From Sphingomonas phyllosphaerae FA2 (GTDB lineage Bacteria > Pseudomonadota > Alphaproteobacteria > Sphingomonadales > Sphingomonadaceae), in NCBI RefSeq assembly GCF_000427645.1, contig NZ_KE386571.1, forward strand, positions 1-64,000: a stretch of DNA of 64,000 nt. Reading direction: 5' to 3'. This document shows positions 48,975 through 57,499 of this stretch, in pieces (positions within the stretch are counted from its first letter, which is position 1; every line of letters starts with the position of its first letter). A program made the position numbers and the translations under genes. The notes under the pieces are model-generated. The model worked only from the letters and a program-made list of their open reading frames with translations, made no database searches and was not told the origin of the DNA.

Positions 48975-49078
48975 CAAGCGCGCGCGTGCCGGTATCCGAC
49001 GGGTACAACCGTGCCCGTTCATCCACTGCGCCGAGGAGAGAAGCCGATTGAGGCGGAGGGTATCTCCGCAGAGGAGTG
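48975..49078 (+). repeat. Dispersed intergenic hairpin repeat, copy C
   Basis: This copy has GCCGGTATCCGACGGGTACAAC, a spacer, GAGAGAAGCCGA, TTGAGGCGGAGG and a hairpin GCGGAG/CTCCGC. It is more diverged than copies B and E. It lies between the start of the gene at 48404-48928 (minus) and the end of the gene at 49105-49512 (minus). Confidence 0.55.
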
Positions 49079-49104
49079 AATATCAAACGACTTGCAAGGC
49101 AATA

Positions 49105-49512
49105 CTATTGTTCAAGATGTTGCAAGATGGGTTTGAGAATGTAGGCTTCTATCGTGATGCGCCGCTCGATGCTTGTCATGGCCCGTCTTGAAGCCGTTTG
49201 ATAACCGGGCCAGTCTCGCTCGATCGCTTCCAAATTCCATCGATCAATATGTGCCTTCGCTTCCGCCTGCCTACCATGAAGATCGGCGGTGAGCTGGTCG
49301 ATAAGCCTTTCAATGTCTGGAAAAGAACTTCCCTGTAAAATGGGGAGAATTTCCTTCGCCAGGAAGCGGCTGCGCTCAGCGGCTGCTGCTGTGATGCGCA
49401 ACCTCGACAGCGCTATGCGGCCGGTCTGTGGCAGCTTCTCACTGCATAGTTCACGGTGAAACTCGAGACAAAGGTGCATTCGTTCATGATGGCCGTTCAG
49501 AACCTCCAGCAT
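49105..49512 (-). CDS. Helical hypothetical protein, possibly hemerythrin-like
   Basis: This 135-residue all-helical cytoplasmic protein has an N-terminus containing several His and Glu residues (GHHERMHLCLEFHRELC). Later helices include FLAKEILPILQ and RITIEAYILKPILQHLEQ, so a four-helix bundle like a diverged hemerythrin is possible. The canonical HxxxE iron-binding spacing is not clearly preserved, so I leave it unassigned. It stands between repeat copy C and the FecR/coiled-coil gene. Confidence 0.5.
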   Translation of the reverse strand: MLEVLNGHHERMHLCLEFHRELCSEKLPQTGRIALSRLRITAAAAERSRFLAKEILPILQGSSFPDIERLIDQLTADLHGRQAEAKAHIDRWNLEAIERDWPGYQTASRRAMTSIERRITIEAYILKPILQHLEQ

Positions 49513-49574
49513 CGCGCGCTTTCAAATATATAAATTCATGTACCCAGGGATTATAAAAGCCGAGGGTAAAGGGA

Positions 49575-51725
49575 TTAACCTCCGGTTTTACCCTTCAAGA
49601 GGTCCTTGATCTTGTCAGCGGCATTCTCGACGCCCTTTCCAGCATCCTTTATTGCTGCATCTTTTTCCTTGGAAGCCTGTTTGGCCGCATCCTCTGCAGC
49701 CTTCTGTGCGTCCCTTGCGGCTTTCTCTTGTTCCTTGGCTGCATCTTCGACTGCTTTCGCAGCGGCCTTTTCAGCATCCTTTGCGGCCTTCTCAGCTTCC
49801 TTCGCAGTCTTGTCGCGGGCCGCCTTGTCTGCATCGGCGGCGGCGTTTTCGGCATCCCTCGCAGCTTGTTCTGCGGCCTTGTCGCGCGCGAGCTTGTCGG
49901 CTTCCTTTGCAACCTTGTCGGCATTTGCCTTCGCGGCCTCATCGGTTGCCTTCGCGGCGCGCTCGGCTGCGTCTGCAGCTGCCTTGGTGATACGGTCTGC
50001 CTGCCGGGCAGCTTCCGCCGCAGCCTTATCGGCCGCTTCCTTGGCGGCGCGCTCGGCATCTCTCGCCGCCTTGGCGACTTGATCGGCCGCATTCTTGGCT
50101 GCGTCCCGGGCCACCTTGTCGACCTTGGCTTTTTCGGCATCGTCCGCGGCGCGGGCAGCATCGGCGATCGCCTTCGCGGCATCTCGCGCCGCCTTGTCCG
50201 CAGCCGCCCTTGCCGCGGGATCGTTTGCACGCGCCGCTTCGGCATCGAGCCGCGTCGCTGCCTCGGTGGCAAGTCGTGCCGCTTCCTGCGCTGCCGTCTG
50301 CTGTGCCAACTGGGCGGTCAGCACATTCGCGGCGGCCTGGGCGGCTTGGGTCAAACGCGACGCCTCGGCTTCCTGTACGGCAGCAGCCTGAGCCTGCGCC
50401 TGAGCCTGCGCCGCAGCTTGAGCGGTTGCGCGCGCATTCGCCTCCATCTGCTCTTGGACGAGCTTTGCGCTGGCTGCAGCCTCGGCCTCTGCTTGCGCCT
50501 GGACGCTCGCCTTGGCGAGTCGCGCCGCCTCGGCTTGCGCGGCCTGATCGGCTGCCGCTGCAGCGGCGCGCGCCGCCTGATCCGCGGCCGCGGCGGCGGC
50601 AATCCTAGCCGTCGCACTCTGTTCCTGCTGGGCTTTCGCGCGGGCAGCCTCGTCGGCGGCTTTAGCGCTAGCGGCGGCAGCCGTGATCGCGGCGTGCTCC
50701 GCATCAGCCTTGGCCTGTGCGGCCGCTGCCGCGTCAGCGCTCGTCTTCTCGGCAGCCTCTGCGGCCGCAAGCGAGACAGATTGCTTTTCAACGATCACCG
50801 CGGCGGCTTCCACGACCCGTGTCGTCGTGGTCGTCGCCTCGTTGGCGAGCCGGGTCGCCGCCGCTACGCCAGCGATGTCGCCGCCGATCGACCCAGAGAC
50901 CAAGCCGCCGGTCGTGGTCGAAAGAGATGCCGCAGGAGCATATACCGCCTGCGTCAGTGCGGGCGCCGCATTGGGCACTTGCAGGCTCTCTGTCATCGCA
51001 ACGACCGGCTCCGCTGGCACGGGCCCGCCGATCGATGTGGCGCTGGCGTCCACCGGCTCCACATCTGCCTGCGCTTTCGATGTGCTGCTCGTCGCTTCCC
51101 CCGACGAAGGAGCCGATGCGGTTGGTGCGGATTCTTCTGGTGCGGCGGCAGCAGGCGACTCGACGATGCGTGATCGGCCATTGTCCTCGATCGTCATCCG
51201 CATCCGGTTCGATGCCGAGATCATGGCCACTGCGCCGGGGGTGACGAGATCGTGCGCGCGGCCGTCGAGCGTCGACACGTCCACCGCGCCTTCCAGAACC
51301 TGCACCGCGGTTCCCTGGTCGGAGACACCCACCGAGAACGTCGTGCCCTTTACGACGGCGGCCAGGTACGGCGTCTTTACCTCAAAATGGGGGGTCATCT
51401 TCTTCTTGATCATGAAGACGATGTTGCCGAATTCCTCGACCACGCGGGTCACGCCGGTTGCCTGCGCCTCGACGGGCAGACGCAGTCGCGACGATGGCGC
51501 AACCATCATGAACTCGGTCCCGCGCACCAGCACAGCACGGCCGCCGGGACCGGTGCTGACCGTGTCGCCAGCGCTGACCGATGTCCCGCGAGTTGCGATG
51601 GTGTTGAGCCCCGCGCGCGCGATGGTCACGGTGCCGCTCGCCTCGCTTATCGTCCAGCCCGCGGGCGCGGCGAGCGCCGGGGCGGAACAGGTGGCCGCCA
51701 AAACGGCGAGCAGGGCGCGACGCAT
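49575..51725 (-). CDS. Secreted FecR-domain protein with a long Ala-rich coiled coil
   Basis: This 716-residue protein has a Sec signal (1-19). A FecR beta-domain follows at about 25-175 (SVSAGDTVSTGPGGRAVLVRG, FEVKTPYLAAVVKGTTFSV, VQVLEGAVDVS). A Pro/Ser/Thr-rich linker spans about 185-300. The rest is a roughly 400-residue low-complexity helix built of Ala with Lys, Asp, Glu and Gln (repeats such as AARDAEKAAK). There is no membrane anchor or outer-membrane anchor, so it is predicted to be periplasmic or exported. Its upstream leader holds a perfect inverted repeat, and it is divergent from the TpsB/CHASE2-EAL operon, which suggests a shared function. Confidence 0.85.
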   Translation of the reverse strand: MRRALLAVLAATCSAPALAAPAGWTISEASGTVTIARAGLNTIATRGTSVSAGDTVSTGPGGRAVLVRGTEFMMVAPSSRLRLPVEAQATGVTRVVEEFGNIVFMIKKKMTPHFEVKTPYLAAVVKGTTFSVGVSDQGTAVQVLEGAVDVSTLDGRAHDLVTPGAVAMISASNRMRMTIEDNGRSRIVESPAAAAPEESAPTASAPSSGEATSSTSKAQADVEPVDASATSIGGPVPAEPVVAMTESLQVPNAAPALTQAVYAPAASLSTTTGGLVSGSIGGDIAGVAAATRLANEATTTTTRVVEAAAVIVEKQSVSLAAAEAAEKTSADAAAAAQAKADAEHAAITAAAASAKAADEAARAKAQQEQSATARIAAAAAADQAARAAAAAADQAAQAEAARLAKASVQAQAEAEAAASAKLVQEQMEANARATAQAAAQAQAQAQAAAVQEAEASRLTQAAQAAANVLTAQLAQQTAAQEAARLATEAATRLDAEAARANDPAARAAADKAARDAAKAIADAARAADDAEKAKVDKVARDAAKNAADQVAKAARDAERAAKEAADKAAAEAARQADRITKAAADAAERAAKATDEAAKANADKVAKEADKLARDKAAEQAARDAENAAADADKAARDKTAKEAEKAAKDAEKAAAKAVEDAAKEQEKAARDAQKAAEDAAKQASKEKDAAIKDAGKGVENAADKIKDLLKGKTGG

Positions 51726-51740
51726 GATGCACTCTCCGGA

Positions 51741-51761
51741 TCGGTCACCGAACGTGACCGA
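51741..51761. promoter_or_regulatory. Perfect 8-bp inverted repeat in the divergent region
   Basis: TCGGTCAC (51741-51748) and GTGACCGA (51754-51761) are separated by 5 bases. The repeat lies 16 bases upstream of the FecR/coiled-coil start. Its symmetry and spacing fit a dimeric regulator site or a leader hairpin of the minus-strand mRNA. Confidence 0.45.
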
Positions 51762-51877
51762 GCATCATCCCGCATGGCCGCAATATCGTTTAGGGATCCT
51801 GACCGCAGGTGGTTGAGACAGCGGTAACGTTGTCACTAAGCGCCTCAACTAAATCACAATCATTCGCTCGCTACTGC

Positions 51878-51895
51878 TCCCGTTATCAAACGGGA
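51878..51895 (+). promoter_or_regulatory. 7-bp inverted repeat immediately before the TpsB start
   Basis: TCCCGTT (51878-51884) and AACGGGA (51889-51895) surround ATCA. The hairpin ends 8 bases before the ATG at 51904 and covers where a ribosome-binding site would lie, so it could restrict translation of the TpsB gene. Confidence 0.4.
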
Positions 51896-51903
51896 CGGAC
51901 TGG

Positions 51904-53550
51904 ATGACGCGTGAAATTCGATGGTCGTTGCTGGTGGCGCTCGCCTCGCAAGGGGCGCTGGCGCAGACCGCGCTAGACCGCGCCGATCCGCACGTGATCG
52001 AGAAGAACTTGCCGTCGGCTGAGGTGACGCAGCATTCGGTCGCGCCCGCCCGACCGGGGCCCGTATCGTCCGCGGCGAGCACGTCGAGCGCGCTGACGGA
52101 GGTGGTGCGCGCGATTATCATTGAAGGACGAGATCACCTTTCGCCCGCGGTGTTTGCCGATCCTATCGCAGCGGTGATCGGCCAGCGGCTTGACCGGGAA
52201 CAGGTAGCCGGGCTGGCCGGAGCGATCGCAGGGCTTGCACGGGCGCAAGGGTATCCGTTCGCGACAGCGCACGTGCCAGCGCAGATTCAAGGCGATGGCG
52301 TGCTGCGCGTTACGCTCGATCTCGGCAAAATAGACGCCGTGCGGGTCATTGGCGCGCGTAGCGGGACGGCGGATCGGTTGCTCGGGCACGCGCTCGCGAC
52401 CGGTCGGCCGGTGCAACAGAAGCAGCTCGAGCGGGCGCTGTTGTTGGTCGGCGACGTGCCCGGCGTACGCGTCTCCGACAGCCGGCTGGTCAGGCAGGAC
52501 GGCTTCGGCATCCTGCTGGTCACGATCGAAACCGATCGCGCCTCGGGCTATCTCCAGATCGACAATCGCGGCAGCAAGGAGGTCGGCCCGATCCGCTCGA
52601 CCGCGCTCGCCACCTTGCATTCGCTGGTCAACGACGGCGACGAGCTGGCGGTGATCGTGGCGCAGACGCCGTTCCAGCCCAGCGAGTTCGCGTTTGCGCG
52701 CGCCCGCTACGGCACCATCATCGGCAATGATGGTTTGGTGCTGTCGGCATCGGGCTCGCTCGCCCGCACGCGCCCGGGCGGGTTCCTCCGGACGCTAGAC
52801 GTGCGTGGCCGCAGTGCCGATGCCGCTGTGACGTTGCAATATCCGCTGCTTCGCACGCGTGCCCGCAGTCTGTTTGCGACGGCCGAACTGCGCGCGCTGG
52901 GCACCGATCAGGACCTTGCCGGGCGACGGCTCCGCCACGATCGCCTGGCGACGCTCACCGGCACGCTGGGGGGCAACACGACGATGGGTGGCGGAACGCT
53001 GCGCGGGGAAGTGGCGGCACTCGCCGGCCTGCCGGTGGCTGGCGTCACCCACGCCGGTTCCCTGCTCGGATCGCGTTTCGACGGTGACGCGCGCTTCATT
53101 GCTGGCACTTATCTGATCGACTGGACGGTTGGTCTTGGCAAGCCGTTCAGTATCGTCATTGCCAGCGCTGGTCAGCTCGCCTCTCGTCCGCTGCTTGCCG
53201 CGATGGAGATCGGGCTGGGCGGCCCGGCGTTCGGTCGCGGCTATGATTATGCCGAGCGGACGGGCGATCATGGCGTGATGGGATCGCTGGAATTGCGCGC
53301 TGACATCGGACGCATTCCCGGCAGTATCGTTGATCGCGGTCAGCTCTATACCTTCGTTGACGGCGGAACCGTCGGCAATCGTAAGGCCGGGGTCGGCGGG
53401 GGCAGTCTTGCATCAACCGGGGTCGGGATGCGCATCGGCACCCGACGCTTCGACTGGATGGCGGAGGCAGCGCTCCCGCTCGGCCCGGTGCGGTTCGACA
53501 CCGGCGACCGCCGCCCGCGTGTCTCGCTGCGCGTGTCACGCGCCTTCTGA
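51904..53550 (+). CDS. TpsB/ShlB-FhaC-type outer-membrane transporter (orphan)
   Basis: This 548-residue protein has a signal peptide (to about 20), a Ser/Ala-rich linker, POTRA domains (about 85-240, for example VVRAIIIEGRDHLSP and RASGYLQIDNRGSKEVG) and a 16-strand barrel with the L6-loop motif GRGYD (about 444-448), ending in Phe. TpsB proteins export large TpsA exoproteins. No TpsA (filamentous-haemagglutinin-like) gene is adjacent. The nearest secreted protein is the divergent FecR/coiled-coil product, a possible unconventional substrate. The stop overlaps the next start (TGATG). Confidence 0.9.
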   Translation: MTREIRWSLLVALASQGALAQTALDRADPHVIEKNLPSAEVTQHSVAPARPGPVSSAASTSSALTEVVRAIIIEGRDHLSPAVFADPIAAVIGQRLDREQVAGLAGAIAGLARAQGYPFATAHVPAQIQGDGVLRVTLDLGKIDAVRVIGARSGTADRLLGHALATGRPVQQKQLERALLLVGDVPGVRVSDSRLVRQDGFGILLVTIETDRASGYLQIDNRGSKEVGPIRSTALATLHSLVNDGDELAVIVAQTPFQPSEFAFARARYGTIIGNDGLVLSASGSLARTRPGGFLRTLDVRGRSADAAVTLQYPLLRTRARSLFATAELRALGTDQDLAGRRLRHDRLATLTGTLGGNTTMGGGTLRGEVAALAGLPVAGVTHAGSLLGSRFDGDARFIAGTYLIDWTVGLGKPFSIVIASAGQLASRPLLAAMEIGLGGPAFGRGYDYAERTGDHGVMGSLELRADIGRIPGSIVDRGQLYTFVDGGTVGNRKAGVGGGSLASTGVGMRIGTRRFDWMAEAALPLGPVRFDTGDRRPRVSLRVSRAF

Positions 53551-55832
53551 TGCGCGCGTCCAGCAACGCGCTGATCCTCGCTGCCGCCGCGCTGGTCGGC
53601 CTTGCCGGTATGCTGCCCGCAATCGGTGGCCCGATCATGCGCGCGCTGGAACCGTTGCGGTTTGCGGCCCAGTCCCACGCCGCCAGTCGTCAAGTGGCGA
53701 TCGTCGAGATGGATGCGCGAAGCGTCGCCGAGATTCGGCGGTGGCCCTGGCCGCGGCGCCATTACGCCAAGGTCGTCGATAAGCTGCGCGAAGCCGGTGC
53801 GGCGACGATCGTGTTCGATGTCGATTTTTCCAGCGCTTCCAACCCGATCGACGACCGCGCCTTTGCCGCAGCGTTGAAGCGCGCCGAGGGGAAGGTGACT
53901 TTGCCCACTTTCGGCCAGCAAGCCGGCGCGCGCGATGTCCGAACTCTCGATGCTTTGCCGCTCGATCTGTTCCGCCCAAACGCGGCGCTTGCCTCGGTCA
54001 GCTTCTCGCCGGACGTGGACGGGCTTGTTCGCTCGCTGCCCTTCGCGACCATTACCGCCGGGATGCCGCGTCCCTCGCTTTCTGCCTATATCGCGGCCCG
54101 TGCAGGCGTTGCCGACATGGATTACCCCGTAGATTTTTCGATCGATCCTGACACAATCCCGCGGCTCAGCTTCGTCGGTGTCGAGCGCGGCGCATTTGAT
54201 CCGACGATTGTTCGGGGGCGCAACATTTTGATCGGAGCGACCGCGATTGAAATGGGCGATCGCTACCCGGCGCCCCTACGCGGCGTGCTTCCCGGAGTGA
54301 CGATCCAGGCGCTGGGCGCGGAAACGTTACTGCGGGGCGTACCGATGCGCGGGTCGCCGCTGGCGACGTTCGCACTGGCGCTGCTCTTGTGCCTGCCCGG
54401 CGTTCGGGCGAGGCGTCGTGACGTGGCAGCAGGCGTCTTCGCGGTCGGGCTCGTAACCCTGACGCTCGTGGTGTTGTCGGCGCAGCGTTGGCTGGCGATC
54501 TATTTTCCGCTCGGCCTCGGCTGGCTGATGCTGTCGACGGGCGGCTGCCTGTTCGTGGCTCGGGACATCTTCCGCCGGTTTCGCGCCGGCCGGCTCTACG
54601 ACGAGGCGACGGGCCTGCCCAACCACCGGGCTCTCGTCACTCAAAGCGGTGACCGTGCGGGCGTGGCTTGCGTCGTGCAGCTCACGAATCTCGAGGAACT
54701 GTCGACGGTGTTCGACACGATGCAGGTGGCGCAAGGCATTGTGCGTACAGCCGAGCGGCTCCGGCTGTGCAGCGCGCATGACGTCGTTTATCGCGTACGT
54801 AGCCACCAGCTTGCGTTGCTGATGGCGACGCACGAGATCGTCGAGGATCAGCTCGCGACGTTGCGGACGCTGCTCCTACAACCGGTCGAAATTGCCGGGC
54901 GCAAGGTCGACATCGCGGTCGCGCTCGGGGTGGCCGAAGACGGCGACATGGCGGCGGCGGCAATGGCAGCCGGCGATGCCGCAGCGGCGGGGGTCTTCTG
55001 GCGGCGTGCGGCGCTCAACCGTGATCGGATCGAGAAGGCCGTTTCGCTTATGGGCGAACTCGACGTTGCGATCGCGGCTGGGCAGATCGAGGTTCACTAC
55101 CAGCCCAAGCTGGCGCTTGCGACCGACCGGATCGCCAGCGTCGAAGCATTGGTGCGATGGCGCCACCCTGAACGCGGCTTCGTGTCGCCGGGCGCCTTCG
55201 TTCCGCTCGCTGAACAGACCGACCGGATCGAACCGCTAACGCTGCATGTGCTGGAGCGGGTCATGGGCGATGCCGCGCGCTGGCGCGCTGCGGGCCACGA
55301 GGTAACGGCGGCGATCAACATCTCGGCCAAGCTGCTCGACGCGCCGGCCTTCATCGCGGCCGTCGACCAACTGCTCGATACCGCTCCTGTCGCACCCGAG
55401 GTCCTCATCTTTGAGGTGACGGAGTCTGCGGCTATGTCGGATCCGACCATCTCTAAAGCAACGCTTCAGCACTTTCGTGATCGAGGGGTCGCTATTTCTA
55501 TGGACGATTATGGCACCGGCCAGTCCACACTCAGTTACCTTCGTGAGTTGCCACTGAGCGAACTCAAGATCGATCGCAGCTTCGTGCAGTTTGCACATGA
55601 GCGGCAGAGCGATGCGAAGCTGGTCCGCTCCACGATTGATCTCGCTCACGCGCTGGGATTGAAGGTGGTGGCCGAGGGTATCGAAGACGCCGAGAACCTC
55701 GCTTTTTTAAGGGCGGCGAACTGCGATTATGCGCAAGGCTATTTTATCGACCGGCCAATGCCGTTTGATGCGCTGGTCGATCGGCTTGGGATGTTAAGCG
55801 ATCTCAGCCTGCGTTTGATGCAGACGGGGTAA
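53550..55832 (+). CDS. CHASE2-degenerate GGDEF-EAL membrane phosphodiesterase
   Basis: This 760-residue protein has an N-terminal membrane helix, a periplasmic CHASE2 sensor (about 30-270, VAIVEMDARSVAEIRRWPWPRRHYA) and three membrane helices (about 275-345). The GGDEF-like domain (about 350-500) carries RSHQL at the signature position, so it cannot synthesise c-di-GMP. The EAL domain (about 510-750) is intact (EALVRWRHPERG, NISAKLL, EVTESA, MDDYGTGQSTL, KIDRSF, EGIED). It should degrade c-di-GMP in response to an envelope cue. It is translationally coupled to the TpsB gene, pointing to regulation of, or by, that export system. Confidence 0.92.
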   Translation: MRASSNALILAAAALVGLAGMLPAIGGPIMRALEPLRFAAQSHAASRQVAIVEMDARSVAEIRRWPWPRRHYAKVVDKLREAGAATIVFDVDFSSASNPIDDRAFAAALKRAEGKVTLPTFGQQAGARDVRTLDALPLDLFRPNAALASVSFSPDVDGLVRSLPFATITAGMPRPSLSAYIAARAGVADMDYPVDFSIDPDTIPRLSFVGVERGAFDPTIVRGRNILIGATAIEMGDRYPAPLRGVLPGVTIQALGAETLLRGVPMRGSPLATFALALLLCLPGVRARRRDVAAGVFAVGLVTLTLVVLSAQRWLAIYFPLGLGWLMLSTGGCLFVARDIFRRFRAGRLYDEATGLPNHRALVTQSGDRAGVACVVQLTNLEELSTVFDTMQVAQGIVRTAERLRLCSAHDVVYRVRSHQLALLMATHEIVEDQLATLRTLLLQPVEIAGRKVDIAVALGVAEDGDMAAAAMAAGDAAAAGVFWRRAALNRDRIEKAVSLMGELDVAIAAGQIEVHYQPKLALATDRIASVEALVRWRHPERGFVSPGAFVPLAEQTDRIEPLTLHVLERVMGDAARWRAAGHEVTAAINISAKLLDAPAFIAAVDQLLDTAPVAPEVLIFEVTESAAMSDPTISKATLQHFRDRGVAISMDDYGTGQSTLSYLRELPLSELKIDRSFVQFAHERQSDAKLVRSTIDLAHALGLKVVAEGIEDAENLAFLRAANCDYAQGYFIDRPMPFDALVDRLGMLSDLSLRLMQTG

Positions 55833-55938
55833 GCGCCGCCGTGCCCCTTGATTTGCCTAGGCAGAGGATATTCTCGCATTTCTGAACGCGGCGACGGATC
55901 GCTGTCGCAAGAACCTCGGTTGCCAGGTACGTTACCGC

Positions 55939-56094
55939 ATGGACGACGATCAGCATTCGGAGCCACCACGCTGGAGCGAAGAGCCGGAGCCCATCTACAA
56001 GGCTTTAGGCTGGGGCTGCTTGCTCTTGGCGGTGCTACCGATCCTCTACGTCTTCTATATCGTGTTCTCTTTTTGCGAGTATCGCTGCGGCTGA
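55939..56094 (+). CDS. 51-residue single-helix membrane protein
   Basis: ATG 55939 to TGA 56094 encodes MDDDQHSEPPRWSEEPEPIYKA followed by one hydrophobic helix (LGWGCLLLAVLPILYVFYIVFSF) and a short tail with Cys residues (CEYRCG). The acidic head should face the cytoplasm. The function is unknown. Repeat copy D starts 14 bases downstream of its stop. Confidence 0.55.
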   Translation: MDDDQHSEPPRWSEEPEPIYKALGWGCLLLAVLPILYVFYIVFSFCEYRCG

Positions 56095-56107
56095 GGCTAT
56101 GCCGGAC

Positions 56108-56222
56108 AGCATGCGGGTATCTGGCGGGTATGATGGCGTTGTTTGGCACCTGCGCCGAGGCGAGAAGCCGACCTCGGCGGAGGGTTCCTCCGCCCCAGTC
56201 AGCTGAATGTCGCATTGCGATG
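56108..56222 (+). repeat. Dispersed intergenic hairpin repeat, copy D
   Basis: This copy has ATGCGGGTATCTGGCGGGTATGAT, a middle, GCGAGAAGCCGA, hairpin GGCGGAGG/CCTCCGCC with a GTT loop, then CAGTCAGCTGAATGTCGCATTG. The 3' block is nearly identical to that of copy B. Confidence 0.65.
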
Positions 56223-56389
56223 GTTAGCTGCCCGTTCGCTTTGAAGCGAGCTCCCGTGGCAATCGGCCGTTCAGTCGCTCATTGCGCGCCGCCGCAAGAC
56301 TGCGGCCGAGCTTGTGGTGACGAGGCGTATCAAATTTCCATCTAGGATTGATCGAACAGCGCCGCAGAAGAAGCTTCGCCGCAAAGCCT

Positions 56390-57127
56390 CTATGATGGTT
56401 CGGGCGTCGGCGATGTCTGTGGTTCGGGCGCGTTAGCGCCGTCGGGTGTCGCTTGCCCCGGCGGCGGAACGATCACGACGGGAATATTATCGGTCTTCTC
56501 CACCTTTGGCTGAAACGACTGATAATAAGTTTGCCAAGCGTCGAACGCCGCGTAAAAATCGATGAAGGGTTTGTCCAGCCGAACCAAGGCCGCTCGGGCG
56601 AAGGTCGGCAAATCTTCATCCGAGATCTGGCCGACCTGCGTTACCTCCAGTCGAGCGGCCGCGCAAAAGCCCGCCCGCATCGCCGGTTGCGCATAGAAAT
56701 TGTAGATCCGCGTCTGGTCGTCGTCATAAACGCGCTGCCAATCGAGCCAGCCGGGCGCCTGCCATTCCCGAACAAGGGCCTGGTAGAATTGATCGATGAC
56801 GACGGCATGCGTCTTGATCCAGGCGTTGTAGGCATCGACGATCCCGCCACCTTCCAGATCGCAGCCAAGCGCCGCTACGTTTAACGCGTTACGCAGATGC
56901 CAAACCGCCGCGGAATCCGTATTGTTGAGGTTCGGGGTGAAGTATTTGCCGTCCTTGAGCTTTGCCGGGATTTTCATGCCGACATAGCCACCCGCCGGCA
57001 TCGATGGGGGTGGCGGCGTAACAAACACGATAGGAGGCGGTGCCTGGACCGGAATGGGCTGTGGAGCGCAGCCTGAGACGATCAGAGCAAGTCCGCTTAT
57101 CAATCTCCAGCGCGGTTTCGTGTTCAT
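56390..57127 (-). CDS. Lipoprotein with Pro-rich tail
   Basis: The ATG at 57127, with GAGG just upstream, gives 245 residues. The lipobox LIVSGC ends in Cys at about 20, so the mature protein is lipid-anchored. A Pro-rich linker (PPPIVFVTPPPPSMPAGGYVG) is followed by an aromatic-rich helical domain (WLDWQRVYDDDQTRIYNFYAQ, FIDFYAAFDAWQTYYQSF) and a Pro/Thr-rich acidic tail. I do not recognise a family. It is probably attached to the outer membrane facing the periplasm, since Ala rather than Asp follows the Cys. Confidence 0.65.
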   Translation of the reverse strand: MNTKPRWRLISGLALIVSGCAPQPIPVQAPPPIVFVTPPPPSMPAGGYVGMKIPAKLKDGKYFTPNLNNTDSAAVWHLRNALNVAALGCDLEGGGIVDAYNAWIKTHAVVIDQFYQALVREWQAPGWLDWQRVYDDDQTRIYNFYAQPAMRAGFCAAARLEVTQVGQISDEDLPTFARAALVRLDKPFIDFYAAFDAWQTYYQSFQPKVEKTDNIPVVIVPPPGQATPDGANAPEPQTSPTPEPS

Positions 57128-57499
57128 GATCCTCAATCGTCCAGGTACCTCGTCGCTACGCTGATAGCCGGTAGCGGACGATGGTCCAAAGAATGGCGAG
57201 CGTTGCCGTTCCCCATTGCCTTTGGAAGGGGAGTGCCGCGTCGTTTTCTCGGACGCTAACTAACGCCCGTGAGTGGCGTAAACCGTGCTCTTTCGGCCGG
57301 GTGCTTTCCTGCCCCTGCGACTTCGCTACGTGATGGAAAGCGGAAGAATCGCCAGCCTGACCTATATGCTATCATCGCATCGCCAGCTTGACGGAATTCG
57401 TAGGCGTATCGCCACAGCGATCCCCGGCGGCCGTCGAGGTGCGGGTTCAATCCCCTGCCGCTGGCTACTTCTGGACGTGGTGGGAAACGGACAATCAGA
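57128..57499. other. Intergenic stretch containing a tRNA-like element
   Basis: Apart from the plus-strand tRNA-like structure at 57382-57466 I see no gene. The first part (57128-57380) is the leader/promoter region of the lipoprotein gene. The last part overlaps the 3' side of the gene ending at 57500. Confidence 0.5.
57382..57466 (+). ncRNA. tRNA-Leu-like element lacking an anticodon loop
   Basis: A class II tRNA shape can be traced. Acceptor GCCAGC (57382-57387) pairs with GCTGGC (57460-57465). The D-stem is ACG/CGT (57391-57393, 57405-57407) with a Leu-type loop GAATTCGTAGG. A long variable arm spans 57422-57439 (CCCCGGC/GTCGAGG, one mismatch, GGCC loop). The T-arm is GCGGG-TTCAATC-CCCtGC (57441-57458) with one extra T. 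The anticodon arm is a 5-bp stem ATCGC/GCGAT closed by only CACA, so there is no anticodon. G18 is C, and no CCA is encoded. It is either a decayed tRNA-Leu or a tRNA-like RNA. Confidence 0.55.

Noticed and set aside
49575-50900. Internal repeats in the Ala-rich gene as a possible tandem-repeat array or CRISPR-like structure
   Set aside because: The repetition is at the level of amino-acid composition (Ala/Lys/Asp heptad-like), with no conserved DNA unit or spacer regularity.
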